Positions 1 to 8,006 of a DNA stretch of 64,000 bases are shown piece by piece (the first letter of the stretch is position 1; each line of letters opens with the position of its first letter). Origin of the DNA: Actinomycetota bacterium (GTDB lineage Bacteria > Actinomycetota > Actinomycetes > Actinomycetales > Dermatophilaceae); the NCBI GenBank assembly GCA_020161815.1, contig JAIUOP010000014.1, positions 17,128 through 81,127 of the forward strand, in the 5' to 3' direction. The notes below the pieces were generated by a model. It made no database searches. It saw only the letters and a program-made list of their open reading frames with translations, and was not told the DNA's origin. A program made the translations under genes and the position numbers.

Positions 1-2
1 GA

Positions 3-542
3 CCGGAGCGCCAGGCCTTCCTCGTCATGGCCGGCATCGGTTTCGACGCGCACGTCATGGAGGCGACGAGCGAGGAGTTCAAGGCACGGGTGGGCGTCGC
101 GGCCTACTTCGCCCAGGGGGCCAAGCACATCTTCCGGCCGCGCTTCACGACCACCCTCGTCATGGACGGCGGGGCGCCGGTCACGTGCAAGGCCCGGACC
201 ATCCTCGCGGGCAACTGTGGACGCCTCACCGGGGGCATCCAGCTCATGCCCGATGCCGTCGTCGACGACGGCGAGCTCAACGTCGTCGCCATCACCGCCA
301 AGGGCATCTACGGCCTCGCCGGGGCGGCGACCCACATCCTCGCGCGCAAGCCCGAGAGCCACGCCCAGCTCGACCGGTGGACCGCGCGCACCCTCGAGGT
401 CACCGTCGAGGACCCGCAGAAGGTCGAGATCGACGGCGACGTCATCGGCGAGGCCCGGCACGCGCTCATCGAGGTCGAGCCGCGCAGCCTCGTCGTGCGG
501 GTCTCGACGGCCGTGCCGGCGACCCCCACGCTCATCGACTGA
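3..542 (+). CDS. YegS/diacylglycerol-kinase-family lipid kinase, C-terminal part (5' end outside window)
   Basis: The gene enters from the left edge already open, so only the C-terminal ~179 residues are visible. The segments GIGFDAHV, then AGN-G-LTGG-QLMPDA followed by VVDDGELNVV, then EIDGDVIGEA near the end are typical of the C-terminal beta-sandwich half of YegS/DgkB/LCB5 lipid kinases. These phosphorylate membrane diacylglycerol or related lipids with ATP. The N-terminal catalytic half with the GGDGT motif lies outside the window, so activity cannot be judged. The gene faces the frameshifted regulator downstream with about 50 bp between the two stop codons. Family call is firm; the substrate is not known. 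Confidence 0.85.
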   Translation, partial: PERQAFLVMAGIGFDAHVMEATSEEFKARVGVAAYFAQGAKHIFRPRFTTTLVMDGGAPVTCKARTILAGNCGRLTGGIQLMPDAVVDDGELNVVAITAKGIYGLAGAATHILARKPESHAQLDRWTARTLEVTVEDPQKVEIDGDVIGEARHALIEVEPRSLVVRVSTAVPATPTLID

Positions 543-593
543 CTCGCCGGCCGCCTCGGGTCGCCGTCACCCGACGCCCGCGGAGCCCGCTCC

Positions 594-1333
594 TCAGACC
601 GGCAGCCGCAGCCGGCAGGCTCCCGGCAGCGCGAACGGCTCGAGCGTCACGTCCCCCGCGACCTCGACCGACTCTGCGCCCAGGGCCTCCCGCGCTCCCT
701 CGACGAGGCCGAGGTGGACCGAGCAGATGACCTCGGGGTTGGCGCTCGCCGAGGCGAGGATCGGGCAGGTCCGCAGCAGCACCGACTCTCCGTCGCCGCC
801 TCCGCGGGACCGAAGCCGAGGTCCGCGAGCAGGCCGAGGACCCGCGTGCGCACCGCGGTCGCCGAGCGCGCCCGCCGCCCTCGGGCGGAGCCCTCGACGA
901 GACGACTCCCCCACAGCGCTCCGACCTCCCGGGCCTGCGCGGCGGCGCCGCGGCGGCGGGAGAGGTGGCTCGCGAAGGCCTCGGCGAGCATCCGGTAGTC
1001 GCCACCGCCCTCCGACCCGGCGCGCACTACGGCGAGCATCGAGCGGGCGGCGGCGGACGCGGCATACCGGTGCGCGGGTCGCCCACGTCCCGCGGGGGTC
1101 TCGGTCACGACGTGGACGAGACCATCGTCGGCGAGGCTGGCGAGCGCACCGCGCACGGAGTTCGGGTGGACACCCAGGGCACGGGCGAGGTCGTCCACCC
1201 CGGCGCCACCGCCCGCGCTGCTCGACCCCTCGGCGCGCTCGGCGAGCGCCTCGAGGACGTCGCGGCGCGTGCCGGTGAGCGACCGGGGCACCGTCGGCGT
1301 GGCGACGGGCCCCAGGGCACCACCCGCAGGCAT
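594..1333 (-). pseudogene. Helix-turn-helix transcriptional regulator (COG2345-like), interrupted by a frameshift
   Basis: Reading from ATG at 1333, the protein has an N-terminal winged-HTH of the ArsR/DeoR type (DDLARALGVHPNSVRGAL, then SLADDGLVHV and GRGRPAHRY), then a helical middle region. After ADLGFGP the frame degenerates. The expected C-terminus (LLRTCPILASASANPEVICS and onward to the stop at 594) continues in another frame. Adding one G near 793-801 would restore a continuous protein of about 246 residues. COG2345 regulators often carry a C-terminal metal or Fe-S-type ligand region with Cys and His; the Cys in RTCP and EVICS fit. It diverges from the nitrite/NO block and is the natural candidate for its regulator. 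Genuine mutation and sequencing indel cannot be told apart here. Confidence 0.75.
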
Positions 1334-1405
1334 CGAATTTGTCACGGCTCCCACTGTAATAAATAATGGCGGCACAGGGACCACCCACCCGAGACGGAGG
1401 CCCCC
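1334..1405. promoter_or_regulatory. Divergent AT-rich promoter region
   Basis: The 72 bp between the divergent regulator and the DUF2249 gene include GTAATAAATAATGG at 1356-1369, one of the few AT-rich runs in this GC-rich window. That fits overlapping -10 elements for both directions and perhaps an operator of the divergent regulator. No clear palindrome was found. Confidence 0.4.
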
Positions 1406-1699
1406 ATGGTCCACCAGATTCCCCTCACCGAGAAGCCCTCCGGCGGCTGCGGCTGCGGCCACGCCCACGACGAGTCGGCGCCCGAGCTCGACGTGCGCGC
1501 CATCCCCCACGCGATCCGCCACGCAACGGTCTTCGGCGCGCTCTCGGCGATCCCGTCGGGCCGCTCGCTCGTCCTCGTCGCCCCGCACGACCCCAAGCCA
1601 CTCCTCGCCCAGATCGCCGAGCGCGAGCAGGGCACGATCGCCGTGACCTACCTCGACGAGGGCCCCGAAACCTGGCGCCTGCGTCTCACCCGCGCCTGA
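1406..1699 (+). CDS. DUF2249 domain protein
   Basis: A 97-residue protein with the short DUF2249 fold: ELDVRAIPHAIRHATVFGAL, the SLVLVAPHDPKPLLAQIAE core, and a C-terminal strand TWRLRLTR. The N-terminus carries a Cys/His cluster (GGCGCGHAH, around residues 12-20) that could bind metal. The ATG at 1406 follows GACGGAGGCCCCC, a plausible ribosome binding site. DUF2249 proteins commonly sit beside hemerythrins, NnrS and nitrite/nitric-oxide reductases; here a hemerythrin begins 8 nt after the stop. A role in NO or nitrite handling is inferred from neighbours only. Confidence 0.8.
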   Translation: MVHQIPLTEKPSGGCGCGHAHDESAPELDVRAIPHAIRHATVFGALSAIPSGRSLVLVAPHDPKPLLAQIAEREQGTIAVTYLDEGPETWRLRLTRA

Positions 1700-1707
1700 C
1701 CTGCGCG

Positions 1708-2157
1708 ATGTGCTCCTACTGCGGCTGCGAGAGCGTCGAGGTCATCGGGCGCTTCATGCGCGAGCACACCGAGATCGTCAACGCCTCGGGTGCCCTCCAC
1801 GCCGCCTGCCGCGACGGAGACCCGCAGGCCCTGCACGCCGCCGCGGACCGGGTGCGCGCCCTCTTCGGGCCGCACTCGGTCGCCGAGGAGGCCGGCATCT
1901 TCACCGTCCTCGCTGAGGACCCGGACTTCACCGAGCACGTCCACCAGCTGTGCCGGGAGCACGTTCGCCTCGAGGAGCTCCTCGACGGGGTCGTCACGGC
2001 ACCGGACCCGGCCGCCCGGGAGGCGGCGTGGGCCGCCTACGAGCATCTGCTCCGCCACCACATCGACCGCGAGGACAACTCCCTCTTCCCGGCGGCGGCG
2101 ATCGCCTTCGCCGGGCCCGAGTGGGAGCGGGTCACCGCGCTCACCCCGGACGCCTGA
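1708..2157 (+). CDS. Hemerythrin HHE domain protein
   Basis: A 149-residue protein with the four-helix hemerythrin pattern. It shows H in REHTEIV, HSVAEE in helix 2, H and E residues in HVHQLCREHVRLEEL for helix 3, and HHIDRED in helix 4. Together these supply His and carboxylate ligands for a di-iron centre. The N-terminus has an extra MCSYCGCE motif that may bind another metal. Such proteins bind O2 or NO or repair iron centres under nitrosative stress. It lies between DUF2249 and an NnrS-like membrane protein, which supports an NO-related job. The ATG at 1708 is taken as start; no strong ribosome binding site is seen, so it may be coupled to the gene before. Confidence 0.85.
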   Translation: MCSYCGCESVEVIGRFMREHTEIVNASGALHAACRDGDPQALHAAADRVRALFGPHSVAEEAGIFTVLAEDPDFTEHVHQLCREHVRLEELLDGVVTAPDPAAREAAWAAYEHLLRHHIDREDNSLFPAAAIAFAGPEWERVTALTPDA

Positions 2158-2158
2158 C

Positions 2159-3256
2159 GTGCACCGGAGGTCGTGGCTGCTGCTCCCGGCCGGCGTCGCG
2201 CTCCTCGCCGGCCTGGACGCCGGCCTGCTCCTCCTCGAGGTCCGGGCGCCCTTCGGCGCGTCCCACCTGCCCGGGGTGCACGGGGTCCTCATGGTGCTCG
2301 GCTTCCTCGGCACGCTGGTCGCCCTCGAGCGCGCCGTCGCCCTGCGCACCCCTTGGGCGTATGCCGCGCCCGCCCTCCTCGGCGCCGGCGCCCTCGCGCT
2401 CGTTGCCGGGGCGCGACTGCTCGGCCAGGTCCTCCTCGTCGACGGCCTCGTCGTCTTCCTCGGTGTCGCGGCGATGTTGTGGCGGCGCCAGCGGGACGGG
2501 GCGGTGGCCGTCGAGGTGCTCGCCGTCGCGCACGGCCTCGCGGCCGCGGTGCTCTGGACCCGCCTCGAGGTCGCGGCCGTCCTCCCCCTCCTCGTCGGGT
2601 TCGTCGTCCTCACGATCGCCGCCGAGCGGGTCGAACTCGCGCGTCTCTCCCTCGGGCGTCGCGCCGACACCACCCTGCTCCTCGTCGCCGGGGCGTATGC
2701 CGTCGCCGCCCTGGCCGCCCTCCTCCAGCCCGCCGTGGGGTCGCGCCTTGTGGCGCTCGTCCTCGTCGGGCTCTGTGCCTGGCTGGTCCGCCATGACGTC
2801 GCCCGGCGCACGATTCGGTCGACGGGGCTGCCGCGCTTCAGCGCCGCCGCGATGCTCACCGGCTGGGGCTGGCTGGCCGTGGCCGCGGCCACTTGGGCCG
2901 TCGTCGGGCCGCCGACCTCCCGACCCGCCTATGACGTCGTCGTCCACGGCGTCTTCCTCGGGTTCGCGATGAGCATGGTCCTGGCGCACGCGCCCGTCAT
3001 CCTCCCCGCGGTCGTCCGCCGCCCGCTCCCCTACCGCCCCGTCCTCTGGCTCCCCCTCGTGGCGCTCCACGTCTCCCTCCTGGCCCGCGTGGCCGGGGAC
3101 GCGCTGGGGGCGGACGTGCTGTGGCGGGCCGGTGGCGTCGGGACGGTCCTCGCCCTCCTGCTCCTGCCCGTCACGGCCGCCCTGTCGGCCGCGCTCGGAC
3201 CACCGCCCGCGCCATCTCGCGCCCCGGCGCGCCCACACGACAGGGCCCTCGCATGA
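2159..3256 (+). CDS. NnrS-like multi-spanning membrane protein
   Basis: A 365-residue protein that is nearly all hydrophobic helices, about 10-12 membrane spans. Features resembling NnrS-type haem-copper membrane proteins are the early LPGVHGVLMVLGFLGTLVALERAV segment (conserved His and Glu/Arg) and the late VVHGVFLGFAMSMVLAHAPV segment with two His. The GTG start at 2159 lies one base after the hemerythrin stop, so the two are translationally coupled. Its end overlaps the nitrite reductase start by 4 nt (ATGA). NnrS proteins are linked to relief of NO stress during denitrification; here the family call rests on pattern and context. Confidence 0.7.
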   Translation: MHRRSWLLLPAGVALLAGLDAGLLLLEVRAPFGASHLPGVHGVLMVLGFLGTLVALERAVALRTPWAYAAPALLGAGALALVAGARLLGQVLLVDGLVVFLGVAAMLWRRQRDGAVAVEVLAVAHGLAAAVLWTRLEVAAVLPLLVGFVVLTIAAERVELARLSLGRRADTTLLLVAGAYAVAALAALLQPAVGSRLVALVLVGLCAWLVRHDVARRTIRSTGLPRFSAAAMLTGWGWLAVAAATWAVVGPPTSRPAYDVVVHGVFLGFAMSMVLAHAPVILPAVVRRPLPYRPVLWLPLVALHVSLLARVAGDALGADVLWRAGGVGTVLALLLLPVTAALSAALGPPPAPSRAPARPHDRALA

Positions 3257-5994
3257 GCGTCTCCAGCCCGCCCCGCCCGGGGAAGCCGACCGGCGCACGA
3301 CCCACCGGGACCCGCGGCGTGTGGGCCCTGCGTGACCGCCCCGGCGTCGTCTGGCTCGCCCTCGCGGCGCTGCTCACGCTGGGGCACCCCTTCGTCCCCG
3401 GCTCGCGCTGGCTCATGGTGCACCTGGTCCTGCTCGGAGCGCTCACCCACTCGATCCTCGTGTGGTCGACCCACTTCACCCAGGCCCTGCTCAAGACCCC
3501 GACCAGCCTCGACGACCGACGGCGGCAGTCGATCCGGCTCTCGCTCAACATCGTCGGGGTCACCCTCGTGCTCATCGGGGTACCGACGACGCTGTGGCCG
3601 GTGACGCTCACCGGGGCGGTGCTCTTCTCCGCGGCCGTCGGGTGGCACGGCGCGATGCTCCGGGTCCGGCTGCGACGCGCCCTGCCCGGCCGCTTCCGGG
3701 TCACCGTGCGCTACTACCTCGCGGCGGCTGCCCTCGTCCCCGTCGGCGCGACCTTCGGGGTCCTCCTCGCGCGCGGGCTCGACGACGAGACCCAGGGTCG
3801 GCTGCTGCTCGCCCACACGATGACGATGCTCCTGGGCTGGGTCGGTCTCACCGTCACCGGGACCCTCGTCACCCTCTGGCCGACGATGCTCCGCACCCGC
3901 ATGGACGACCGCGCCGAAACCCTTGCGCGGCAGGCCCTTCCGCTGCTCCTCCTGGGGATCGTGGTCGTGGCCACCGGGGCCACGCTGGGGCTCGAGGCGG
4001 TCGCCCTGGCCGGGCTCGCGGCATACGTCCTCGGAGTCGGGTGGTGGGGGCGGGCACTGTGGCGCCCCGCCCGCCAGGCCCCGCCACGCCACTTCGCGAC
4101 GTGGTCGGTGACCGCCGCCCTCGGCTGGGCCCTCGCCGGCCTCGCCCTCGTCGTGACCACCCTCGTGGCGGCGCCGAGCTGGGCGCGCGTCGGGGAGACC
4201 TACGGGCGCGTGACGGCGGTCGTCGTCGTGGGCTTCGCGGCGCAGCTGCTCACCGGCGCGCTCTCGCACCTCGTGCCGTCCGTCCTCGGCGGCGGCCCGT
4301 CGGTCGTGCGCGCGGGCTCCGCATGGTTCGACCGGTATGCCGTGTGGCGGCTCGTCGTCGTCAACCTCGGGCTCGCGCTGTGCCTCCTGCCGGTGCCGAG
4401 CGTCGTGCGGGTCATCGTCTCCACGCTCGTGCTCGTCGCGCTCGTGGCCTTCATCCCGCTCATGCTCGCGGCGGTGCGGGCGGCCGTCGCCGCGCGGCGT
4501 TCCCTCGTCGAGGGGGTCGCCGCGGCGGCCGAGGCCGGGCACCGACCCGCGCGGATCGGGCCCGAGCCGCGCGTCTTCTCCTCGGGGCAGCTCGTCGGCG
4601 GGCTCGCGACCCTGCTGCTCGCCACCTCGGTCGGCATCGCCTTGGACCCGGCGGCGGCGGGCTTCGTCACCGCGGCGGGGTCGTCGGTGGCAGCACCGGC
4701 CGACCCGGCGGCCCCCCTCGCAGGCTCGGTCACCCCGACCGGCGAGACGACGACGGTCACCGTCGAGGCGCACGACATGAGCTACTCCCCCGCGTCGGTC
4801 ACCGTCCCGGCCGGCAACCGCCTCGTCATCGAGCTCGTCAACAGGGACGACCGCTCACCCCACGACCTCGCCTTCTCAGCGAGCCTCAAGACGCACCGGG
4901 TCATGCCGGGCCAGCGCGCGACCCTCGACGTCGGTGTCGTCGGCGCCTCGGGCGAGGGCTGGTGCACGATCGTCGGTCACCGCCAGATGGGAATGGTGCT
5001 CCAGGTCGTCGTCGAGGGCGGCGAGCCGGCGGCCTCGGGCGTTGGCGCGGCCCCCGCACCCGGCGACGCGGCGGCACCGCAGGGCGATGCCGGCATCCGG
5101 CTGGGGCAGCAGCCCGCTCCCGGCTTCCGGGCCGTCGACGCGACCCTGCCGCCGCTGACGACACCGGCCGGCACGACCCACGAGGTCACCCTGACCGTCG
5201 AGGAGACCGTGCTCGAGGTCGCCCCCGGCATCCGCCAGGAGCGATGGACCTACAACGGGCAGGTGCCCGGGCCGACCCTCCACGGCCGGATCGGCGACAC
5301 CTTCGTCGTGACGCTCGTCAACAAGGGGAGCATGGGGCACTCGATCGACTTCCACGCCGGCGAGCGAGCCCCCGACGAGGTGATGCGCACGGTGCCACCG
5401 GGCGAGTCCCTCACCTACCGCTTCACCGCGGCGCGGGCCGGGATCTGGATGTACCACTGCTCGACGATGCCGATGTCGGCGCACATCGCCGCCGGCATGC
5501 ACGGCGCCGTCGTCATCGAGCCCGACGGCCTGCCCGCGGTGTCCCGCAGCTACGTCCTCGTCCAGTCCGAGGTCCACGTCGACGGGCCGGGCACCGGCGA
5601 GCCGCGCGAGGTCGACGCGGACGCCGCCGCCGTGGACCGCCCGGACGCGGTGACCTTCAACGGCATCGCGAACCAGTACGACGCGCGACCCCTCACGGCA
5701 GCCGTCGGCGAGCGGGTGCGCGTGTGGGTGCTGGCCGCCGGACCGAACCGCGGGATCGACTTCCACGTCGTCGGTGGACAGTTCGACACCGTGTGGTCGG
5801 AGGGTGGCTACCTGCTCCGGGCCGGCACTGACGCCTTCGGCGGGCGCGGCGGCGGCAGCCAGGTGCTCTCCCTCGGCGCGGCGCAGGGCGGATTCGTCGA
5901 GCTGGCGCTGCCCGAGCCCGGCCACTACCCCTTCGTCACGCACGCGATGGCGGACGCCGAGAAGGGCGCCCACGGGGTGCTCAAGGTCAGGTGA
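3253..5994 (+). CDS. nirK: Copper nitrite reductase (NirK type) fused to an N-terminal membrane domain and an extra cupredoxin domain
   Basis: A 913-residue fusion. Residues ~25-470 form about 12 membrane spans resembling the NnrS-like neighbour. Residues ~495-595 are a plastocyanin-like domain with type-1 copper candidates (PHDL His, Cys571, following His and Met). Residues ~640-913 are a two-domain NirK. Type-1 copper ligands His696, Cys736, His744 and Met749 and type-2 ligands His701, His735 and His897 are all present, as are catalytic Asp699 (HSIDFH) and His838 (DFHVVGG). The enzyme reduces nitrite to NO; the extra cupredoxin may pass electrons from the membrane part to the catalytic part. 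It is the last gene of a coupled operon with DUF2249, hemerythrin and the NnrS-like protein. All key residues are intact. Confidence 0.88.
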   Translation: MSVSSPPRPGKPTGARPTGTRGVWALRDRPGVVWLALAALLTLGHPFVPGSRWLMVHLVLLGALTHSILVWSTHFTQALLKTPTSLDDRRRQSIRLSLNIVGVTLVLIGVPTTLWPVTLTGAVLFSAAVGWHGAMLRVRLRRALPGRFRVTVRYYLAAAALVPVGATFGVLLARGLDDETQGRLLLAHTMTMLLGWVGLTVTGTLVTLWPTMLRTRMDDRAETLARQALPLLLLGIVVVATGATLGLEAVALAGLAAYVLGVGWWGRALWRPARQAPPRHFATWSVTAALGWALAGLALVVTTLVAAPSWARVGETYGRVTAVVVVGFAAQLLTGALSHLVPSVLGGGPSVVRAGSAWFDRYAVWRLVVVNLGLALCLLPVPSVVRVIVSTLVLVALVAFIPLMLAAVRAAVAARRSLVEGVAAAAEAGHRPARIGPEPRVFSSGQLVGGLATLLLATSVGIALDPAAAGFVTAAGSSVAAPADPAAPLAGSVTPTGETTTVTVEAHDMSYSPASVTVPAGNRLVIELVNRDDRSPHDLAFSASLKTHRVMPGQRATLDVGVVGASGEGWCTIVGHRQMGMVLQVVVEGGEPAASGVGAAPAPGDAAAPQGDAGIRLGQQPAPGFRAVDATLPPLTTPAGTTHEVTLTVEETVLEVAPGIRQERWTYNGQVPGPTLHGRIGDTFVVTLVNKGSMGHSIDFHAGERAPDEVMRTVPPGESLTYRFTAARAGIWMYHCSTMPMSAHIAAGMHGAVVIEPDGLPAVSRSYVLVQSEVHVDGPGTGEPREVDADAAAVDRPDAVTFNGIANQYDARPLTAAVGERVRVWVLAAGPNRGIDFHVVGGQFDTVWSEGGYLLRAGTDAFGGRGGGSQVLSLGAAQGGFVELALPEPGHYPFVTHAMADAEKGAHGVLKVR

Positions 5995-6643
5995 CCTCGG
6001 TGGCCGGGGCGGCGTTCGGCAGCAGGTCCATGATTGCCGCCATGATCGCGGCCGTGTCCGCGACCGCGCCGCCGCCGGCCAGGACGACCGGTGGCCCGAT
6101 GCGCACCCGCACGGTGACCGGATCGCGCCACCGTCCCAGGCGTGGCACCTTCGACTCCCGCGGCCACAGCACGTCGGTCCCCCACAGACCGAAGGGGATC
6201 ACCGGGGCCCCGGTCTCGGCCGCGATCCGCGCCACCCCCGTCTTGCCCTTGAGCACCGGGTCGTGGAAGGCCACGCCGCGCGGGATCGTGCCCTGCGGCA
6301 TCATGCCGACGAGCTCGCCAGCCCGCAGCGCCTCGATGGCCGCGGCATACGCGTCCAAGGCACGCGCGGAGTTGCGTTCGACGGGGATGCCTCCCATCGC
6401 GTGGCAGACCCGCCCGACCACGGGGGCGTCGAAGATCTCCTTCTTGGCCATCATGCGGATCGGGCGGCCACCACGCCGCACCAGCTGGGCCAGGACGAAG
6501 AAGTCGAAGTACGAACGGTGGTTGCCCGCGAGGATCGCCGCACCGGTGCGCGGCAGGTGTTCCAAGCCCTCGATGTCGAAGCGCACCCAGCGCTGCCAGC
6601 GCGGGTTGAACAGGCGCGAGAGCCGCATCTGGACCTTGGTCAC
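5987..6643 (-). CDS. Lysophospholipid acyltransferase (PlsC family)
   Basis: A 218-residue PlsC-family enzyme that acylates 1-acyl-glycerol-3-phosphate-like acceptors at the membrane. The HX4D motif is NHRSYFD, motif II includes GGIPVERN, motif III is MPQGTIPRG (Gln in the usual Glu position), and VIPFGLWG matches motif IV. GTG at 6643 (VTKVQMRL) is chosen because a TAGTGT -10 lies exactly 7 nt upstream; a longer reading from 6664 would start above this promoter. The stop overlaps the convergent nitrite reductase stop by 8 bp. Confidence 0.85.
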   Translation of the reverse strand: MTKVQMRLSRLFNPRWQRWVRFDIEGLEHLPRTGAAILAGNHRSYFDFFVLAQLVRRGGRPIRMMAKKEIFDAPVVGRVCHAMGGIPVERNSARALDAYAAAIEALRAGELVGMMPQGTIPRGVAFHDPVLKGKTGVARIAAETGAPVIPFGLWGTDVLWPRESKVPRLGRWRDPVTVRVRIGPPVVLAGGGAVADTAAIMAAIMDLLPNAAPATEVT

Positions 6644-6650
6644 GGAAGCA

Positions 6651-6656
6651 ACACTA
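6651..6656 (-). promoter_or_regulatory. Leaderless -10 (TAGTGT) for the PlsC gene
   Basis: TAGTGT on the minus strand, 7 nt before the GTG start, with no Shine-Dalgarno sequence; fits a leaderless transcript. Confidence 0.55.
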
Positions 6657-6675
6657 GGGGCCACGGTCCTCCCGG

Positions 6676-8006
6676 TCAGGTGAAGAGGGCACGCCCCCAG
6701 ACGTCGCTCGGGTCGTCGGCATCGATACCGGGCGGGCAGGCAAAGAGCGCCGAGCCGTCATGGACGATGTATTCGTTCAGGCGATCCTTGGCCGCGAGCG
6801 CCCGCTGCATCGGCACGAACTGCGCGTGCGCATCGCGCATGAACGCAATGAAGAACAGGCCCGCGTCGAGGCGCCCGAGTCCGTCGGTCCCGTCGGTGAA
6901 GTTGTAGCCCCGACGCAGGATCCGTATGCCGTCCAGCTGGCTTGCGTGGGCCAGGAAGACATGGCTGTCGCGCGGGATCGCCGGCTCACCATCGCTGCCG
7001 AGCGCGGCGAAGTCCGGCTCGTCGAACTCCTCCGATCCGCCCATCGGCTCACCCTTGAGCTTGCGTCGGCCGAAGGTCGCGTCCTGCTCCTGCAGGGAGG
7101 TGCGGTCCCACACCTCGATGTGCATCCGGATCCGGCGCGCCACCAAGTAGGACCCGCCGGCCAGCCACGCAGCGGCGCCGGGCACGTCGTCGGGCTGAAC
7201 CCACACGTGCCGCTCGAGCAACTCAGGCTCCTCGGCCTTGAGATTGTTGGTGCCGTCCTTGTAGCCGAAGAGGTTCCGCGGCGTTGCCTGGGAGGTCGAT
7301 GTCGATGAGGTGCGGCCGAAGCCCAGTTGGCTCCAGCGCACCGAGACCCTGCCTGCTCCGATGCGCACGAGGTTGCGGATCGCATGGACCGCGACCTGGG
7401 GGTCATGGGCGCATGCCTGGAGCGCCATGTCCCCACCGGAGCGTTCTGGGCGCAGCGCGTCCCCGCGAAAGGCGGGCAACTCGATCAACGCCTCCGGACG
7501 CCGGTCAGCCAAACCGAAGCGATCGTCGAAGAGGGAAGGGCCGAAGCCGATCGTCACCGTCAGGCCCGAGGCGGGCAGGCCCATCGCCTCACCGGTGTCG
7601 GCCGGTGCCGCGAGCGGATTGCCCCCCGCGACACCACCGGGCGCCGCCTCGGCCCCGAGCGTCATTCGCTCCGTGGCCTTGGTCCAGGCGCGGAGCAGAG
7701 CCGTGAGCTCTTCGCGCGTCGTGCCCGGCACGACGTCCAGGGCGACGAGTGCATCCGGTCCTGCGCCGGGGTGACGATCCCGGCCTGGTGGACGCCGCGG
7801 AACGGGACGGCCGCGGACATGTCCTCGCCTGCCGGTGCAGCCATGGAGTCGGCCCCGCTGGAACCGGAGGCCGCAGCGCCCGCCCGGCTCCCGGCATACA
7901 CCGCTCCGGCCGTGGCCGCCGCGAGCCCGGCGCCGACACCCGTGCTCAGCACGGCCCGGCGGCTCGCCGCACCGCGTCCAGTCGCCTGCGCCTCGCGCTC
8001 GGTCAC
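6676..8006 (-). pseudogene. efeB: EfeB dye-decolorizing haem peroxidase, frameshifted near the N-terminus
   Basis: Third gene of efeUOB. GTG at 8006 overlaps the efeO stop (GTGA). The first frame encodes a Tat signal (SRRAVLSTGVGAGLAAATAG) and the mature start VPFRGVHQAGIVTPAQDRMH. The frame is then lost near 7747-7751. The rest (LVALDVVPGTTREELT onward) continues in another frame to 6676 with the DyP motifs GGDMALQACAHDPQ, GYKDGT (GxxDG) and the proximal-His region DSHVFLAHASQ. Inserting one T would restore the protein. EfeB is a periplasmic or extracellular haem peroxidase that helps ferrous iron uptake by EfeU. The other motifs are undamaged, so the lesion is recent or a sequencing error. 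Confidence 0.85.

Noticed and set aside
3031..4773. Long open reading frame on the minus strand opposite the membrane part of nirK
   Set aside because: Arg/Gly/Asp-rich composition expected from the antisense of GC-rich Leu/Ala codons; no ribosome binding site, no domain, and the plus strand encodes a clear protein.
6676..8006. Programmed frameshift in efeB
   Set aside because: No slippery heptamer or downstream stem-loop at the break; a single-base loss is simpler.
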